Positions 1 through 8,058 of a stretch of DNA of 47,441 bases are shown in pieces. Position 1 is the stretch's first letter; every line of letters starts with the position of its first letter. Origin of the DNA: Deltaproteobacteria bacterium. Lineage in GTDB: Bacteria > Desulfobacterota > Binatia > UBA9968. The DNA is taken from contig JACQUW010000297.1 of NCBI GenBank assembly GCA_016210115.1, positions 1-47,441 on the forward strand, given 5' to 3'. The notes under the pieces were generated by a model that was not told the DNA's origin, searched no databases, and saw only the letters and a program-made list of their open reading frames with translations. The position numbers and the translations under genes were made by a program.

Positions 1-350
1 CTACCGAACAGCGATCTACTTCCACTGCGGCGGGCTCGATCTGTACCCTCGATAGGAGACATCATCTCCATGAGCACAACAATCCACAAGATGTTGGGGT
101 ACCCACTCCAAACCCGGAAGCGGCGGTTTTCCACCGCGCGCCGGTAAATTGAGATCATCTTCTCGCAGAGAGCGGCAGTCGCGTCAGGCAGCTGCACAAC
201 CGTATGCAGAGCGTGCCGCAGTGGAGGCAGCAGTTTCGGAGCGAGCGGCAAACAGGAATCCGTATCGCGGAGCCACAGCAGCGGTTTACACACAGAAGCT
301 GCGTCATTGACGAGACTCCATCCGGCTACCTTGAGTTGCTCTGCTGTCAT
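1..350 (-). CDS. Partial unknown protein running off the left edge
   Basis: A minus-strand frame stays open from 371 to the window edge, about 123 codons with no stop, so the C-terminus lies outside. I chose the ATG at 350 because an AAAGGA motif sits 6 bases upstream; an in-frame ATG at 371 has no ribosome-binding site. The visible product begins MTAEQLKVAGWSLVNDAA and is rich in Leu, Ala and Arg, with a hydrophobic stretch (ILWIVVLMEMM) near residue 95. I do not recognise the family. It is co-directional with the guanylate-kinase-like gene about 95 bases upstream and could be cotranscribed with it. It could still be a chance open frame, but the placed ribosome-binding site and non-repetitive composition favour a real gene. 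Confidence 0.45.
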   Translation of the reverse strand, partial: MTAEQLKVAGWSLVNDAASVCKPLLWLRDTDSCLPLAPKLLPPLRHALHTVVQLPDATAALCEKMISIYRRAVENRRFRVWSGYPNILWIVVLMEMMSPIEGTDRARRSGSRSLFG

Positions 351-397
351 GCCGTATCCTTTCGCAAGCATCAATGGGCCGAACACTCGCGCTCGCG

Positions 398-418
398 GCA
401 GCGGGCAGCGGGCAGCGC
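398..418. repeat. Three-copy GCAGCGG heptamer array
   Basis: Three near-perfect copies of a 7-base unit lie in the 95-base spacer between the left-edge partial gene and the guanylate-kinase-like gene. The period matches the three longer heptamer arrays found later in the window. Confidence 0.5.
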
Positions 419-445
419 CGTTCGCTGAAGCACGTGTTATCTGTT

Positions 446-1189
446 CTACTCTAACATTTCCGACGACCATTGTTCACATTCCAATGCCCGTCCCCCATTA
501 CAGATTTCGGCAAAAGCCTTTACAGACTTGCGTGCGTCGCCAATTGGGAATGGGAATTGATCCCAGTTGTCGCTATCCTCTCCGTCATGATTGGCTATAA
601 TCCGAGTGTAATGATGCGCGCTCTGTATTTCTTCAAAGGCTGTTGAACACCTTTTCTCAACGTCCTCAAGATCCTTCAGAGAAAGGATCCCTTTCTGTTT
701 ACTCGTCCTTCTGAGCAGTTTCTTGCGCATAACATCAGTAACAACCGCCTTGAGGTCGCTTCCCTTGCTCTTCAGGAAGGAAATATCCTCCTTCGACAGC
801 GGCGAGAGGAATACAGTACAGACCTCCCCCTTCGTAAAATGGTCGCGCAGGGCTTGATGCTTGGCCGCTTCTGCTCCCAGTTTATGAAAGACCTCAAGAA
901 AACCTATTTTGCCGCTCTGCATGGCTTGAGTAATGTCGGCAATCTTCAGAGCTTGCCAGTTACCAGGACGGATTTCCATTTTGATGTACTCACCGTCGGA
1001 CAGCCCCTGGATGTTCTTTACAAAGTGATAGTCTATTCCATCTACCTCTCCAGGCCGCCGATCTCTGTCGTTGTAAAGCACCACCTTTTGGATGTTCTCG
1101 GCGATGTTCGGGTGAAGCTTGGCGAGAGCACGAACCAGAGGACCTTTCCCGACACAGGAGGGCCCTGCCAACATAATGAAGCGTCCCAT
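446..1189 (-). CDS. Guanylate-kinase-like P-loop nucleotide kinase
   Basis: The 247-residue protein has a P-loop GPSCVGKGPL at about residues 9-18 and the segment RDRRPGEVDGIDYHFV at about residues 43-58. The latter closely follows the GMP-binding region of guanylate kinases (TTRxPRxGEVDGxDYxFV). The likely reaction is phosphotransfer from ATP to GMP or a related nucleotide in the cytoplasm. It is longer than a housekeeping Gmk (about 200 residues), the P-loop ends in Pro-Leu rather than Ser/Thr, and the Thr-Thr of the GMP site is replaced by Asn-Asp, so substrate specificity may differ. The start follows an AGGAGAGG ribosome-binding stretch. Its position among micro-ORFs and a nucleotidyltransferase operon suggests an accessory rather than essential kinase. 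Confidence 0.75.
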   Translation of the reverse strand: MGRFIMLAGPSCVGKGPLVRALAKLHPNIAENIQKVVLYNDRDRRPGEVDGIDYHFVKNIQGLSDGEYIKMEIRPGNWQALKIADITQAMQSGKIGFLEVFHKLGAEAAKHQALRDHFTKGEVCTVFLSPLSKEDISFLKSKGSDLKAVVTDVMRKKLLRRTSKQKGILSLKDLEDVEKRCSTAFEEIQSAHHYTRIIANHDGEDSDNWDQFPFPIGDARKSVKAFAEICNGGRALECEQWSSEMLE

Positions 1190-1361
1190 TTCCTGATCCT
1201 CTCCTAGCTTCTCTTTGTACAGATAACGTATAGTGTTTTATCCCCAAAGCCTGAAAGCAATCAAGTTCCGGAAGGGACCGTTGGGGGTGCGACGGCGGGA
1301 TAAAACGGATTGGACTAAACCGCGTAGCTTCGGACCTACGTCCCTCTCGCTTCGTTTAGAC

Positions 1362-1445
1362 TCAGGCACCTCCACAGGCCTTTTTCCACGCGTCGAGCGT
1401 CCTGTAGTAGTCGCTGTCGTTATAGAAATCCGACTTTTGCGGCAT
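1362..1445 (-). CDS. Micro-ORF B, 27 residues, paralogue of micro-ORF A
   Basis: The ORF opens MPQKSDFYNDSDYYRTLDAW and ends KKACGGA. Its first 24 residues match the neighbouring upstream micro-ORF at 19 positions. Of those 19 shared residues, 13 are encoded by different synonymous codons, a pattern expected only if both copies were kept as protein. Its ATG lies 26 bases inside the end of micro-ORF A in another frame, so translational coupling or a past frameshift of a two-repeat protein are both possible. No clear ribosome-binding site precedes it. I do not recognise the motif MPxKSDFYxDSDYYRTLxAWxxAC. Confidence 0.5.
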   Translation of the reverse strand: MPQKSDFYNDSDYYRTLDAWKKACGGA

Positions 1446-1557
1446 CGGTGGCGGTTGTACTGGTGGCCTGATTGGCTAGGGCACGGCACGCGGAGACCCA
1501 TGCCTCAAGCGTACGATAGTAATCAGAATCGTAATAAAAGTCAGATTTCCTCGGCAT
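1420..1557 (-). CDS. Micro-ORF A, 45 residues, SDFYxDSDYYRTL motif
   Basis: The product starts MPRKSDFYYDSDYYRTLEAW and ends in TDAAKVGFL. An in-frame TAA four codons upstream fixes the start at the ATG at 1557. A strong GAGGAGG motif lies about 34 bases upstream and is better placed for a different ATG (26 bases upstream, another frame), so the initiation mechanism is unclear. Acidic and tyrosine-rich composition and conservation with micro-ORF B argue for a real small protein. The family is unknown. It lies between the terminator of the nucleotidyltransferase operon and the guanylate-kinase-like gene, all on the same strand. Confidence 0.55.
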   Translation of the reverse strand: MPRKSDFYYDSDYYRTLEAWVSACRALANQATSTTATDAAKVGFL

Positions 1558-1689
1558 GTTGGTAGCTTAACGAGAAGCGCCATTAAATGTTCCTCCTCAG
1601 GCGGGAGCCCACTGTCCACTCTTAGCCAACCTTGCTACTCGGATCGGGTGCCCGACTACAGAGGCACCACCGATATTCAAAACCAGGTG

Positions 1690-1710
1690 AGAAAAGGGGT
1701 CCCCTTTTCT
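1690..1710 (-). terminator. Hairpin terminator of the nucleotidyltransferase operon
   Basis: A perfect palindrome, AGAAAAGGGG and CCCCTTTTCT around one central base, begins 5 bases after the stop codon of the small protein ending at 1716. The T-rich descending arm fits an intrinsic terminator read on the minus strand. Confidence 0.6.
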
Positions 1711-1715
1711 TCGAC

Positions 1716-2078
1716 TCATCGGCTTGTCAGGCGTCCTCTGAGTTGTTCCTCAAGACCGTTAATCTCCTCAAGCAACTGATGCCATCCACGCTCCCATCGG
1801 TCAGCGAGCGGTTCACTAGGCTGGGTAATATGCCGCGAGATGTCTGCAAGGCGAATACATCGAGCAGCGAGGTCGGACAGCTGCCCTGACGCGTCTTCGG
1901 GAAGTTGGATGGGGCCAGGAAGGTCAGGAGGGGGTAGCCCTGCCTCCTCAGCCACAAGAACTGCTGTCGATAGCACCAGCCTGCCGATTCGTGACCTTGC
2001 CACATACGGCACGGCTTGCTCCTCGGCTATCTCACGGATCGCCCTGATCTCAGCAAGACAACGCTCAACTCCAATCAT
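1716..2078 (-). CDS. Small helical protein of the nucleotidyltransferase operon
   Basis: This 120-residue protein starts inside the last codons of the nucleotidyltransferase gene: the ATG at 2078 overlaps that gene's end by 14 bases, indicating coupled translation. It is predicted mostly alpha-helical (long Leu/Ala/Glu-rich segments such as CLAEIRAIREIAEEQAV and HQLLEEINGLEEQLRG) and has no signal peptide or membrane segment. I do not recognise a family. Small helical partners of minimal nucleotidyltransferases are known from MNT-HEPN pairs, but the RxxxxxH HEPN motif is not evident here. Its position makes it a likely obligate partner of the upstream enzyme. Confidence 0.65.
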   Translation of the reverse strand: MIGVERCLAEIRAIREIAEEQAVPYVARSRIGRLVLSTAVLVAEEAGLPPPDLPGPIQLPEDASGQLSDLAARCIRLADISRHITQPSEPLADRWERGWHQLLEEINGLEEQLRGRLTSR

Positions 2079-2745
2079 GGACTCTTACCTCTAGCTCAGC
2101 AAGAAGAATTGCCGCGCGATCACACCAAAGCCGCGCCATCTCGCGGCTTGGTTTCCCAGGCCGCTGGGAACGTCCGCTGGCATACAACCGATACGCGTAC
2201 AGCGCGGGAAACTCATCGGACCATGTCGAACTCAGTCCCCACTGTCGTACGAGCTGAGCGATGGGGCCGAACCGCGAGAAACAAGGGCTACCGCAGACGG
2301 CACAACCGAGGATGCATGCGTGCCGAAACAGCGTTGCGAGCGTAGCGAGCTCGAACGTCAGATGCACTTCTGAGTCAAGTGAGGCTCGCACGTCAGCGAG
2401 CACAGTTTGGAACCCCTTCAGGTCACGACCAGCCAATGAGTACCGAGGAAGCGTCGACAAAAGGTTCACCATGCGACCTCGGACCGCTGTGCCTTCCCTA
2501 AGAGCACAGCCTTCAAGCTGAATGTGTCGCAGGAAGAGCGATCCGTATTCGGCCATCCCCTCGATTTCTCTCCACGCATACCGAGTGATCGACAGGCGTG
2601 AGGGAGAAGCGACTACGGACGGGAGCGCCTCGGGGTCCATGTCACGGTTTGAGACCACGAGAACGTCAACGTCACTGAGCGAATCCGCGTCACCCCGCGC
2701 GTGCGATCCATACAGCCAGATCGCGCAGTCGCCGTCAAGAGTCAT
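2065..2745 (-). CDS. Minimal nucleotidyltransferase (MNT-like) with helical C-terminus
   Basis: The N-terminal motif LYGSHARGDADSLSDVDVLVV carries the GS...DxD signature of the nucleotidyltransferase fold, with the two Asp residues that bind Mg-NTP. Such enzymes transfer NMP to a small molecule or protein. The remaining ~150 residues are helical and contain several cysteines (RHACILGCAVCGSPCF), reminiscent of helical domains following MNT domains. An ATG at 2745 overlaps the upstream channel gene's TGA as ATGA, which decides the start over an ATG at 2760. Alternatives are an antibiotic-modifying nucleotidyltransferase or a toxin-antitoxin type enzyme. It is not a recognisable CD-NTase of CBASS systems. 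Confidence 0.75.
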   Translation of the reverse strand: MTLDGDCAIWLYGSHARGDADSLSDVDVLVVSNRDMDPEALPSVVASPSRLSITRYAWREIEGMAEYGSLFLRHIQLEGCALREGTAVRGRMVNLLSTLPRYSLAGRDLKGFQTVLADVRASLDSEVHLTFELATLATLFRHACILGCAVCGSPCFSRFGPIAQLVRQWGLSSTWSDEFPALYAYRLYASGRSQRPGKPSREMARLWCDRAAILLAELEVRVHDWS

Positions 2746-3644
2746 CGGTGAAGGCTCCAACGAAAGACGTAGGACGCAAACAACGCGACGGCCACTACTC
2801 CGAAAAGCGCTTCGAGTCCCGCGATCATCCGGGGGATAGGGCCAACCGCCCTCACTCCAGATTCCACCCCCGCGGGCAAGATGTTCTGGAGACTGAAATA
2901 GACGACATCAATAGCGCGAATATCCGATCCCCTCGTGTGTACGAGGCCGTCTCGAACTAGCCAGAAGGCGACCGGAAAAATCAGCAAGCCTAACACTAAG
3001 AAATTTCGGACCAAGATCCGAGCACGTTCGCCGTAGCCCCACAGCCAGCGATTGCCCAGGCTGACGCTCAGCTGTGCGATAGCGCGTACTCGAGCGAACC
3101 CATCGAAGTGCTCCCTGTACCACTGCGACTCCCCTGAGATAGCCGCCCGAAGGTGAGCCTCGCGTGCACGTATCTCCGTCATGCGATACTGCCGCGCCTC
3201 GGACGAGAGCCCCAGTCGACTCGACTCGAGCGCGAGATTGCGAGCCAGCTCTTCTAGTAGATTCGGCTCCGACGGAAGGCTGTACCGGATCTCCGCGAAC
3301 GGCAACTGGCAGGCCCTAAACGAAGAATGCCTGAAGTCACAGCTCTTGATGGCAATATGGCTGAAGTTGCAGTCCAGAAACTTACATCCTATGAAGCGCG
3401 AGCCGATCACCTCAGCCCGTCGAAAATAACATCCCACAAAGACGCAATTAAGAAAGCTGCTGCTGTTGAGGACAACCTCCTTGAAACTGATGTTAGCGAA
3501 GGTACAGTGTGTGAAGTCGGCCTTTTCGATGCGTAACCCATCGAGGCGAGCCCCACCAAAGGTGAGGTCTGTTCCCAGGTAGGGATCCGCCAGGTTGCCG
3601 GTCGGCCTGCCGAGCACGTATGCGGATGGATCAAGCTCAAGCAT
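2742..3644 (-). CDS. Pentapeptide-repeat protein with C-terminal ion-channel domain
   Basis: The N-terminal half has a run of pentapeptide repeats (A(D/N)FxxC/SxF type, such as ADFTHCTFANISF, SSFLNCVFVGCYF and CDFRHSSFRACQL), forming a right-handed quadrilateral beta-helix at about residues 30-125. After a helical linker come a first membrane segment (FLVLGLLIFPVAFWLV), a pore-loop-like stretch (VVYFSLQNILPAG) and a second membrane segment (MIAGLEALFGVVAVALFASYVF). That is the layout of two-TM potassium-channel-like domains, although the canonical TVGYG filter is absent. I chose the start at MLELDPSAYVLG, as upstream residues look like translated leader. It overlaps the nucleotidyltransferase gene by 4 bases (ATGA). 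A membrane effector or mechanosensor role is inference. Confidence 0.75.
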   Translation of the reverse strand: MLELDPSAYVLGRPTGNLADPYLGTDLTFGGARLDGLRIEKADFTHCTFANISFKEVVLNSSSFLNCVFVGCYFRRAEVIGSRFIGCKFLDCNFSHIAIKSCDFRHSSFRACQLPFAEIRYSLPSEPNLLEELARNLALESSRLGLSSEARQYRMTEIRAREAHLRAAISGESQWYREHFDGFARVRAIAQLSVSLGNRWLWGYGERARILVRNFLVLGLLIFPVAFWLVRDGLVHTRGSDIRAIDVVYFSLQNILPAGVESGVRAVGPIPRMIAGLEALFGVVAVALFASYVFRWSLHR

Positions 3645-4225
3645 GATTTTCCCGCCACACGGAAAAAGAAAAAAGAGATATTCTACTTTTCTCCACGTTT
3701 CATTGCGATTGTGTGGAACACCACCCGCTTGCTGGCGCCTGGCCGTCACGTGCCGCGACAGTTTTGGTCTTAAACACGTCCTCCACAGATCAGAGCGCAG
3801 AGCACAAACAGGAAAGCAAGCCGCAGCAGGCCACTCAGGACAATTCCGACTCTTTTGCCGGGTATTACCATTAACTGGCCTTGCTTGTCCAATAATTTTT
3901 TGGTGACGCGTAGCTATATCGTAGTGGCTATGGGCTTATTGACCCTCACCCTTGACCCTCTCCCTTCAAGGGCGAGGGAAGGAGAAGGGGCTGAGAAAAT
4001 GTTCATTCATTCGCCCCCCCATCCTGCCTTCCCCCGCGAGGGGGGAAGGAACTAAATTCGGTACCACCTGCCCTTTGCGACACAGTCTCTCAAGGGCGAG
4101 GGAAGAAAAAGGAGATCAATCCTGGAAAAACGCTCTACAAAATTATAATAAACCTGGATTCAAGCCTGCGCGGGAATGACGACAAGGATATTCACCGCAG
4201 AGACACAGAGAGCACAGAGGCTCGC
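3645..4225. repeat. Gene-free spacer packed with three repeat families
   Basis: No supported gene lies here. It holds G/C palindromes: CCCTC...GAGGG at 3956-3978, a 9-bp hairpin CCTTCCCCC/GGGGGAAGG at 4027-4049, and a partial copy at 4089-4102. A half copy of the dRS3-like palindrome lies at 4151-4184. At 4191-4220 is a CACCGCAGAGACACAGAG-type sequence, a motif I know as widespread in environmental bacterial intergenic DNA. The left part (3645-3900) is the leader of the channel operon and shows no convincing promoter to me. Confidence 0.6.
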
Positions 4226-6481
4226 CTATTGAGCGTTTCTTTTCTGCAGCAGCTCGTAGACTCGCTCGCTCGTCAGCGGGAGGCGGTTGATTGGGACTCC
4301 GATGGCGTTTCTTACGGCATTGGCGATTGTGGCGCCCACGGGATCCAGAGAACCCTCTGCAAATCCTTTTGCGCCGAACGGGCCGGTCGGCTCTGGCTCT
4401 TCGATGACACCGGTTGCAAATTCTCGCGGCACGTCGCACATGGTCGGCATGAGGTAGGTAGCCAACGTGTTAGTGGTGACTCCGCCATTAATTTTCACTT
4501 CCTCCATGAGAGCAGAGCCCATGCCCATCATCACACCGCCGTGCACCTGGCCTTCAACAGCCATTGGATTGAGAGCGCGGCCGACGTCGGTCAGGGCGAG
4601 ATACCGCAGCACCTGAATGCGCCCTGTTCCCTCATCCACCTCCACCAGCGCCACATGAACGTTGAAGTTATAAGTTCCCGCCGGCTTGCCCACTCCAGTT
4701 TCAGGATCCGGCGGAATGGTCTCCGGCAAAAACTCCGCCACATCAGTGATGATGTGCAGAGTATGGCGGCCGAAGATCTCGGCGACACTCATCCCTTGCT
4801 CGCGGTATCCCACCACGCCATTTATTAGTTTTAGATCTTCCGGCGCGCAGCCGAGATCGCGACTGGCGATTTCCAGAATCCGCTTCTTCACCTTTACAGC
4901 CGCAAGCCTTACGGCATTTCCCGAGAGATAGGTCACGCGGCTGGCCGACGTGGATTCGCAGTCAGGCGCAAGCGCCGTGTCATTGGTTACGACTCGCACG
5001 CGATCCACTTCCAGACCCAATTCCTCCGCGGCAACCTGCGCCATCATGGTATCGGAGCCCTGTCCGATGTCCACGTGACCGCAAGCCACGGTGGCGCTGC
5101 CGTCGGAAAGGAGGCTCACGATAGCGGTGCTCCGCGATGCTTTGCGGATGCTGCCGATGCCGCGGCTGGCGCAGCCGACGCCGACTCCGCGCTTCTTTCC
5201 GTCTGGCGCGAGCGGCACAAGCAATCGAAGCGAGTCCACCTCGCGTTTCGCTCCCGCCAGCATTTCCATTATGGGAATGCTGGTAGGCATCACTTGCCCG
5301 CAGGTATTCGGCAGCGTGTTGTCGAGAGCGTTGCGCATCCGAAGCTCAACCGGATCCACGCCGAGGCGAGCCGCCAATTCATCGATCATAGATTCCAGAG
5401 CGAAAGCCACCTGGGGAACCCCGTATCCCCGCATCGCGCCGCACGGCACGCAGTTCGTATAAACCACAAAGGCATCCGCTTTAAGATTGGGAACGTAGTA
5501 AACGCCCGAGACGTTGGTGATGGATTTCGTGATCACCGCCCGGCTGTGAAAAAGGTAAGCCCCTGTGTTACTCACAAGCGTTGCCTCTACGGCCAAAAAC
5601 TTACCCTCACGGCTGGCGCCGAGCTTCATATCGATGACATACGGATGGCACTTGTAGCTGGCGATAAGCGACTCATCGCGAAAGTAGCGCACTTTGGCGG
5701 GGCGACCGGTTTTCCAGGCAATCAGCGCGGCATAGCATTGGGCATGAGGACTCAGCTTCCCGCCGAAGCCGCCTCCGGTCACCATCTGATGCACTCGAAC
5801 GCGGCTTCGAGCCAACCCCAATACGCGAGATACTTCTTCCTGGTCCTGGTGCGCGTACTGCGTGGAGGACCAGACAGTCATCCCGCCATCGAGATCGGGC
5901 GCTACGATCGCCACTTCCGGCTCAAGATACCCGTGCTCGATTCGCGGCGTGAAAAAGCGTCTCTCGACGACGGCTGCCGCATCCTGAAACGCCGCTTCCA
6001 CGTCGCCCCGCCGCACTTTCAGCTGCGTCCCGATATTGCCGCCCGCGTGCACTACAGGCGCGCCGGGTTGCATAGCCTTCAATGGGTCCAAAACCGGATC
6101 AAGAACCTCGTAATCAACCTGAATCTTCGTGAGAGCCTCTTCCGCGGCCTGCTCGGTCTCGCCCGCCACCACGGCCACGGCATCACCAGCATAGCCCACG
6201 AGATCGCTGCACAGAACCGGTTGATCTTTAATGATAGGCCCCATCGAGTTTTGCCCGGGAATATCCGCGGCAGTGATAACGGCGACGACCCCTGGATGAT
6301 TGCGCGCCCGCGAGACGTCTATGGAGCGGATCCGCGCCCGCGCGTGAGGACTGCGGAGCACCTTTCCAAACACCAACCCTGGAAGAGAAAGATCGTCCGC
6401 ATATTTCGCCTGTCCCAGCACCTTGCTGTGAGCGTCCGTGCGCGGGATTGGCTTCCCAATGACTTTATAATCAGAGCTCAT
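4226..6481 (-). CDS. Xanthine dehydrogenase family Mo-binding large subunit
   Basis: This is the molybdopterin-cytosine-dinucleotide catalytic subunit of a Mo hydroxylase, which hydroxylates a carbon next to a heteroatom or aldehyde using water. Visible signatures are GGGFGGK (about residue 240), CGAMRGYGVPQ (about 350), GQGSDTMMAQVAAEELG, and the C-terminal GAKGFAEGSLDPVGATIANAV that carries the base Glu. The GAMRGYG motif argues against form I CO dehydrogenase, whose active-site loop is AYRCSFR. Length (751 aa) suits CoxL/XdhA-type subunits. The ATG at 6481 overlaps the small-subunit TGA (ATGA), which fixes the start; codons upstream belong to the small-subunit gene. The substrate (purine, nicotinate-like, aldehyde) cannot be decided. 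Confidence 0.9.
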   Translation of the reverse strand: MSSDYKVIGKPIPRTDAHSKVLGQAKYADDLSLPGLVFGKVLRSPHARARIRSIDVSRARNHPGVVAVITAADIPGQNSMGPIIKDQPVLCSDLVGYAGDAVAVVAGETEQAAEEALTKIQVDYEVLDPVLDPLKAMQPGAPVVHAGGNIGTQLKVRRGDVEAAFQDAAAVVERRFFTPRIEHGYLEPEVAIVAPDLDGGMTVWSSTQYAHQDQEEVSRVLGLARSRVRVHQMVTGGGFGGKLSPHAQCYAALIAWKTGRPAKVRYFRDESLIASYKCHPYVIDMKLGASREGKFLAVEATLVSNTGAYLFHSRAVITKSITNVSGVYYVPNLKADAFVVYTNCVPCGAMRGYGVPQVAFALESMIDELAARLGVDPVELRMRNALDNTLPNTCGQVMPTSIPIMEMLAGAKREVDSLRLLVPLAPDGKKRGVGVGCASRGIGSIRKASRSTAIVSLLSDGSATVACGHVDIGQGSDTMMAQVAAEELGLEVDRVRVVTNDTALAPDCESTSASRVTYLSGNAVRLAAVKVKKRILEIASRDLGCAPEDLKLINGVVGYREQGMSVAEIFGRHTLHIITDVAEFLPETIPPDPETGVGKPAGTYNFNVHVALVEVDEGTGRIQVLRYLALTDVGRALNPMAVEGQVHGGVMMGMGSALMEEVKINGGVTTNTLATYLMPTMCDVPREFATGVIEEPEPTGPFGAKGFAEGSLDPVGATIANAVRNAIGVPINRLPLTSERVYELLQKRNAQ

Positions 6482-6966
6482 CCCTGCTTGCTCCCACGCA
6501 ATCGTTGCCCGGCGGCGGTTACGGCTTTCATGATGTTTACGTAGCCGGTGCAGCGGCAAATATTGCCGGCAAGAGCCAGGCGAATCTCTTCCTCACTGGG
6601 GCTGGGTTCCTCATCGAGAAGCGACTTTGCCGCCATAATCATACCCGGCGTACAAAAGCCGCATTGGACGGCTCCCTGATCGATGAACGCCTGCTGGAGT
6701 GGATGCAACTCACCGTTGGAGCTCAAGCCCTCGATCGTAGCGAGGGTGCCCCCATCCGCTTCAACGGCCAGAACAAGACACGCGTTGACAGGCTTTCCTT
6801 CAAGCAGCACAGTGCAGGCGCCGCAGTCACCGGTATCACAGCCTTCTTTCGTCCCTGTCAGTCCCAGGCGGTATCGCAAAAACTCAAGCAGCGTCTCATT
6901 GGGAGACACCGATATTTCCAAGGGTTTGCCGTTAACGATTGTACGGATGCTGCGCGCCTCATTCAT
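6478..6966 (-). CDS. Mo hydroxylase [2Fe-2S] small subunit
   Basis: This 162-residue electron-transfer subunit carries both iron-sulfur clusters of the complex. The plant-type cluster ligands are Cys43, Cys48, Cys51 and Cys63 (GCDTGDCGACTVLL...NAC). The second, helical-domain cluster uses Cys102/Cys105 (QCGFCTPGM) and Cys137/Cys139 (NICRCTGY). All eight ligands are present and the length is typical. It accepts electrons from the Mo centre and passes them to the FAD subunit. Four-base overlaps on both sides place it in one tightly coupled FAD-FeS-Mo operon, so equimolar synthesis is likely. Confidence 0.95.
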   Translation of the reverse strand: MNEARSIRTIVNGKPLEISVSPNETLLEFLRYRLGLTGTKEGCDTGDCGACTVLLEGKPVNACLVLAVEADGGTLATIEGLSSNGELHPLQQAFIDQGAVQCGFCTPGMIMAAKSLLDEEPSPSEEEIRLALAGNICRCTGYVNIMKAVTAAGQRLRGSKQG

Positions 6967-7856
6967 GATCTGGCTGTTTCCTTGATCCCGGCGGCGATCT
7001 GCTCGAGCCCGCGCTTTACCAGAACACGCACCATTGCGCGACGATAATCCGCGGAGCCGCGAATATCGGTTATCGGCTGCCCATCCTTTTCCGCCGCGAG
7101 CCGGGCGGCATCGTCAATCGCGCTCGCGCTTATCGGCCGATCTCTGAGGGCTTCTTCCGCCTGGCGCGCTCGAATCGGCGTTGGAGCCACAGCGCCCAGA
7201 GAGATACGCGCATCCTTCCAATTTTTCGCTGAATCATCGGCGACCGCGAAAATCCCGACGCTCACGATGCAGATATCCTCGGGAGCACCGCGCGGCCCCA
7301 ACTTGTAGAAAAAACTTCTGCCCAGCGGAGGGGCGGCCGGAATATGGATTTCGACGAGCAACTCCCTATTGAGCACCGTTTTTTTTGGCCCGACAAAGAA
7401 TTCTTCCAGCGGCACCCGGCGCTCAGCTTGGGGCCCTACCAACTTCACTGACGCGGCAAGCGAGAGAAGCGCCGGCGCGCTGTCGGCCGCAGGTGAGCCA
7501 TTACAGAGATTGCCGCCGATGGTGGCCCGATTTCCGATTTGTATGGAGCCGAGAATCGTGAGGGCGTCGGAAAGTAGAGGGAAGCGCTCCCGCACTAGAG
7601 GTGAGCGGGCAATCACACGCGTGCAGGCACCACCACCAACTTTTAGCCCTCCATTTTCCGGTTGAATGTTGCAAATACCGGGGATGTGCTTGACGTCAAC
7701 CAGAGGTGGATGGGCTCCCCTCTTCTCCTTCATGGCCACCAAAAGGTCTGTGCCTCCACCGAAGAGGCAAAAACCATCAAGCCTGTTTATGATGGCCAGC
7801 GTTTCCTGCAGCGTGGACGGCCTGTAATAATCAAAGGGCGGGAGCCTTCCCAGCAT
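6963..7856 (-). CDS. Mo hydroxylase FAD-binding medium subunit
   Basis: The 297-residue subunit has the two FAD-binding motifs of the CoxM/XdhB family: FGGGTDLLVAMK (about residues 32-43) and TIGGNLCNGSPAADSAPAL (about 112-130). It begins FDYYRPSTLQETLAII as expected. A C-terminal CO-dehydrogenase flavoprotein domain follows (about 175-290). It is the first gene of the three-gene operon and overlaps the next by 4 bases. The product transfers electrons from the 2Fe-2S centres to an external acceptor. It is divergent from the NMT1-type binding protein across a 200-base shared regulatory region. Confidence 0.93.
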   Translation of the reverse strand: MLGRLPPFDYYRPSTLQETLAIINRLDGFCLFGGGTDLLVAMKEKRGAHPPLVDVKHIPGICNIQPENGGLKVGGGACTRVIARSPLVRERFPLLSDALTILGSIQIGNRATIGGNLCNGSPAADSAPALLSLAASVKLVGPQAERRVPLEEFFVGPKKTVLNRELLVEIHIPAAPPLGRSFFYKLGPRGAPEDICIVSVGIFAVADDSAKNWKDARISLGAVAPTPIRARQAEEALRDRPISASAIDDAARLAAEKDGQPITDIRGSADYRRAMVRVLVKRGLEQIAAGIKETARS

Positions 7857-7959
7857 GCGGCTTCAGGCAGCAAAACCTATACCACTGAAGCCGAGTCGCG
7901 AATGCCACTGAAAATCAAGGCTGCGGTGGGCCGCGATCAGCGAAATTTTGCAGGATTAA

Positions 7960-7979
7960 AAAAACTGAAGGCAGTTTTT
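7960..7979. promoter_or_regulatory. AAAAACTG/CAGTTTTT hairpin in divergent spacer
   Basis: An 8-base perfect inverted repeat with a 4-base AAGG loop lies midway between the divergent Mo hydroxylase and binding-protein genes. It has the form of a small bidirectional terminator or an operator; the location between divergent promoters makes an operator or transcript boundary equally plausible. Confidence 0.35.
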
Positions 7980-8011
7980 CCTAAATCTTAGAGTTAAATC
8001 CTGGTGGGATG

Positions 8012-8020
8012 TGGTATAAG
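8012..8020 (+). promoter_or_regulatory. Extended -10 promoter-like site before binding-protein gene
   Basis: TGGTATAAG matches an extended -10 element (TGn plus TATAAT-like hexamer). A weak -35-like GTTAAA lies 16 bases upstream. It would start a transcript about 30 bases before the binding-protein gene. Confidence 0.35.
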
Positions 8021-8058
8021 AATGATGACCTCTTTTCTGGATCCGCAGCCAAGGGGTT

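Noticed and set aside
2065..2745. CBASS-type CD-NTase with channel effector
   Set aside because: The GSHARGDADSLSDVDV motif fits a minimal nucleotidyltransferase, the protein is shorter than CD-NTases, and no cyclic-nucleotide-binding domain is visible on the channel protein.
5075..6544. 489-codon plus-strand open frame antisense to the Mo hydroxylase large subunit
   Set aside because: It lies wholly over well-supported catalytic and Fe-S subunit genes, has no recognisable domain and its His/Arg-rich composition is typical of an antisense shadow in GC-rich DNA.
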